Shown here in pieces: positions 7,680 to 10,000 of a stretch of DNA of 10,000 bases. The stretch's first letter is position 1, and the number at the start of each line of letters is the position of its first letter. Under the pieces are notes generated by a model. That model had not been told where the DNA came from, did not search any database, and was given only the letters and a program-made list of their open reading frames with translations. The position numbers and the translations under genes were made by a program. The stretch comes from Chiua virens (lineage: Eukaryota > Basidiomycota > Agaricomycetes > Boletales > Boletaceae), in NCBI GenBank assembly GCA_019787685.1, contig JAHNUO010000099.1, forward strand, positions 20,001-30,000, in the 5' to 3' direction.

Positions 7680-7745
7680 TCTTATTAATTATGTACGACA
7701 ATTTAGTCAAAAATTTTGTAACATAAATTAAACAGCTTTCGCATA
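7680..7745 (-). other. D7a region and likely hidden-break (gap) site
   Basis: This very AT-rich loop is flanked by conserved CGGTCCTAAG plus GCGAAAGC (transcript sense, upstream) and GCGAAAGGGAATACGGTTCC (downstream). In most insects the mature 28S is cut in this segment into alpha and beta halves, often at or near UAAU. Two UAAU-containing stretches are present in the transcript (TTTAATTTAT and CATAATTAATAAG). The family-level process is known; cleavage here is inference. Confidence 0.6.
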
Positions 7746-8019
7746 GAGCTTAGGACCGACTAACTCGTGATCAACCACTGTTCACACGAAACCCTTCTCC
7801 ACTTCAGTCCTCCAAGATCTCATTCGATTATTTGCTACTACCACCAAGATCTGTGCCAATGGCGGCTCATGTCAGGCTCACGCCAAACACTTCTGCGCAC
7901 ACCATTGTACCCTCCTACTCACTAGGACTTGACCGATTTGCACCACAAGGATGAAATCTCATTGTCCTAGCGGCGATGTATAGGCATATGACTTGAGCGC
8001 CATCCATTTTAAGGGCTAG

Positions 8020-8029
<10 letters not shown>

Positions 8030-8057
<28 letters not shown>

Positions 8058-8110
8058 ATTACGACTTCCATGTCCACCGTCCTGCTGTTTTAAGCAACCA
8101 ACGCCTTTCA
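8030..8110 (-). other. 28S GTPase-associated centre region
   Basis: The transcript includes GGCGTTGGTTGCTTAAAACA, CAGCAGGACGGTGG, AAGGAGTGTGTAACAACTCA and CCTGCCGAAGCAACTAG in the standard order. This is the region that binds uL11 and the stalk proteins. No indel was noticed here. Confidence 0.75.
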
Positions 8111-8296
8111 TGGTATCAATATGAGTCATTAATTTAGGCGCCGTAACATCGCGTTTGGTTCATCCCACAGCGCCAGTTCTGCTTACCAAAAGTGGCCCAC
8201 TGGGCACAATATTCTAAACCTCGATATCTTCAGATCAAGAAAGATGAGTTCTTACCCATTTAAAGTTTGAGAATAGGTTGAGGTCGTTTCGGCCCC

Positions 8297-8329
<33 letters not shown>

Positions 8330-8353
8330 TTATATTTAGATTTATCATTGCAA

Positions 8354-8422
<69 letters not shown>

Positions 8423-8463
8423 ACCCAATTCTGACAATCGATTTGCACGTCAGAACTGCTTCA

Positions 8464-8503
<40 letters not shown>

Positions 8504-8551
8504 TATAGTTCACCATCTTTCGGGTCACAGCATGTATGCTCAAGGTACGCT

Positions 8552-8690
8552 CTCGAACAGAGGGCCCAATTGCTTGAACCATGTTCACATAGAACGCCCC
8601 GGGAGGGAGAACGATCATTGGAGATCGCTTGTAATTCCCATAAATAGTTATTTAATTGCGCCTTTAGGTTTCAACGGAATACCCAATGAC
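8552..8690 (-). other. 28S expansion segment D3
   Basis: This variable stretch lies between the CACGGACCAAG...GTCTAACATG block and CGTACCTTGAGCATACATGC (transcript sense). It includes CCCGGGGCGTTCTATGTG, a common D3 landmark. It is useful for species identification; limits are approximate. Confidence 0.6.
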
Positions 8691-8702
8691 TCGCACACAT
8701 GT

Positions 8703-8735
<33 letters not shown>

Positions 8736-8743
<8 letters not shown>

Positions 8744-9070
8744 TCCCAATCTATCGCATTGCTAATCAAATACATGCGATCACTGCACCGCAACATATAA
8801 AATACGTTACGGCCGTGATACATTTGCAGTGTGGCATGATTGTTAGCTCCATCCGCTGTTTACCGGGCACCGCAATAGCATTAACCATACGACACAAGTG
8901 CCGCAGATAGGCTAAACTGACTACACAGGCCGTATGATAAACCGTCTCAAAGAGAACTACGAATGGATCGCAATGTCCTACTATGCGAAAAGTGCATACT
9001 GTCGACGGCACATGGTTAAATGCACCGCCAAACAGCACTGAATTTCGCAATTCAGATATTCAGGTTCATC
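8736..9070 (-). other. 28S expansion segment D2
   Basis: This is the longest variable block of the 5' half, between GTTAAGCCCGATGAACC (transcript sense) and GACCCGTCTTGAAACACGG. Flanking core matches Diptera closely while this block does not resemble any species I can recall. Two open frames on opposite strands overlap it and are incidental. Confidence 0.65.
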
Positions 9071-9105
9071 GGGCTTAACCCCTAAGCGGTTTCACGTACT
9101 ATTTA

Positions 9106-9164
<59 letters not shown>

Positions 9165-9197
9165 GTGGTTATATTTAGCCTTAGATGGAGTTTACCA

Positions 9198-9232
<35 letters not shown>

Positions 9233-9510
9233 TTTGGAATAGCCTTCTTATACTGGTAGCAGTTGGTACGGGCCTGGCACCCTCTATGGGTAAAATGGCC
9301 CCATTCAAGATGGACTTGAACGTACTACCGTCGCATAAGATAATAGACTTTCCATACACTGCATCTCCTACCGGCCAGAACGACCGGAGGACTTAGTGCT
9401 GGGCTTTTCCTGTTTCGCTCGCCGCTACTAAAGGAATCTTGGTTAATTTCTTTTCCTTCCCTCATTAATATGCTTAAATTCAGGGAGTAGTCTCACATGA
9501 GTTGAGGTCG

Positions 9511-10000
9511 CTTTATAGGTTGTTTGCAAATTCACAAGTATTGTTTGGTTTGAAGTGCTTTCAACGCAGAGTTCCCATCGCAGAAAATTATCGCATTAGA
9601 CAAATTGAATCATTACGCAGTGGTGACCTGAGACGAAACGAATGCTTTACACGCTGGCACACACACTTGCACCGGTCCGTACGACACACCCGCACACTGC
9701 AACATGATTAGAGAATTTACGCATTACCCGAGCATAGAGAGACGTTCTTTGTGCATTCAAATGCGAAAACTATTACGTTTAAACGCTTATATCAATTTCA
9801 TTACTAGTCTCACTCAGATGTTCTCTGCACACGCACAATGGGGGCGAGCGCACGCACACGGACAAGCGTGGCGGCGACACGTTTCCATTCAGACACCGTG
9901 ATCCAATTATCTGTTTTCTTTGATAAAAACGAGCACTTCACAATACAAGGATTGTGTACCAGAGGTATATTCAAGGGATGTCAGCGCACTGAAGGCTGAC
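9511..10000 (-). other. internal transcribed spacer 2 (ITS2), partial
   Basis: This is the transcribed spacer between 5.8S and 28S, removed during pre-rRNA processing. It starts where the 28S 5' end stops and runs to the window edge. No 5.8S 3' end sequence is visible, so ITS2 is at least 490 nt. Composition is balanced, with CA/CG-rich patches on the plus strand (about 9655-9700 and 9825-9885). The short open frames here are not credible genes. Confidence 0.85.

Larger units (their letters stand above)
5573..9510 (-). rRNA. 28S (large subunit) ribosomal RNA gene, complete
   Basis: This encodes the large-subunit rRNA that forms the peptidyl-transferase ribozyme. The 5' end is placed at CGACCTCAACTCATG (complement of about 9496-9510), followed by the universal CTGAATTTAAGCATATTAAT. 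The 3' end is placed at CGATTTGT (about 5573), by analogy with the GATTTGT or GGTTTGTC ends of other animals; each end is uncertain by a few bases. All core landmarks occur in order: domain I, GTPase-associated centre, helix 69, P-loop, peptidyl-transferase ring, A-loop and sarcin-ricin loop. At about 3,938 nt the length fits Diptera. The R1 and R2 retrotransposon target sites carry no insertion. Several single-base indels and substitutions at strongly conserved sites (about 6191, 6226, 6901, 6933, 6968, 6975, 6996, 7039, 7315, 7655) raise the possibility that this copy is non-functional or contains assembly errors. Confidence 0.97.

Noticed and set aside
9502..9901. Two short plus-strand frames across the 28S start and ITS2
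   Set aside because: They are antisense to the rRNA unit, lie in spacer, and show no protein features.

Overview
This window is part of a ribosomal DNA (rDNA) unit from a eukaryotic nuclear genome, transcribed on the minus strand (right to left as numbered). It holds one complete 28S rRNA gene, part of ITS2 to its right, and about 5.6 kb of intergenic spacer (IGS) to its left. I see no protein-coding gene. The open reading frames present are by-products of tandem repeats or lie across the rRNA.

The organism is most likely an insect of the order Diptera. The 28S is about 3.94 kb, close to the fly size. Its domain I and D-region boundaries, and the stretch around the P-loop, match dipteran 28S as I remember it. 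The D7a segment is AT-rich, as expected for the insect hidden break. The balanced, CA-rich ITS2 is unlike the AT-rich Drosophila ITS2 and leans toward a nematoceran fly such as a mosquito or relative. This placement is inference.

Layout from left to right (opposite to transcription): about three copies of a 54-bp repeat (1-163); a mostly unique stretch (164-436) with one diverged spacer-repeat copy; about 22 copies of a 76-bp repeat (437-2139); a GT-rich simple repeat (2239-2392) overlapping a 191-bp tandem duplication (2330-2685); AT-rich spacer; a tRNA-derived SINE-like element with a poly(A) tail (about 3030-3121); unique spacer; 12 copies of a 160-bp repeat (3424-5345); the 28S 3' flank with a 43-bp duplication; 28S rRNA (5573-9510, minus); and ITS2 (9511 to the window end). 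The 18S and 5.8S genes and the Pol I promoter are outside the window.

Two observations deserve a second look. First, the 28S copy carries several single-base insertions, deletions and substitutions at normally near-invariant sites, including an extra base in the helix 69 loop. It is therefore either a decayed rDNA copy or a sequence with assembly errors. Second, every well-preserved 76-bp spacer repeat carries a near-perfect 28-bp dyad, and a strongly diverged copy outside the array keeps its core. That is the best candidate for a protein-binding or processing element. I found no convincing new gene system.
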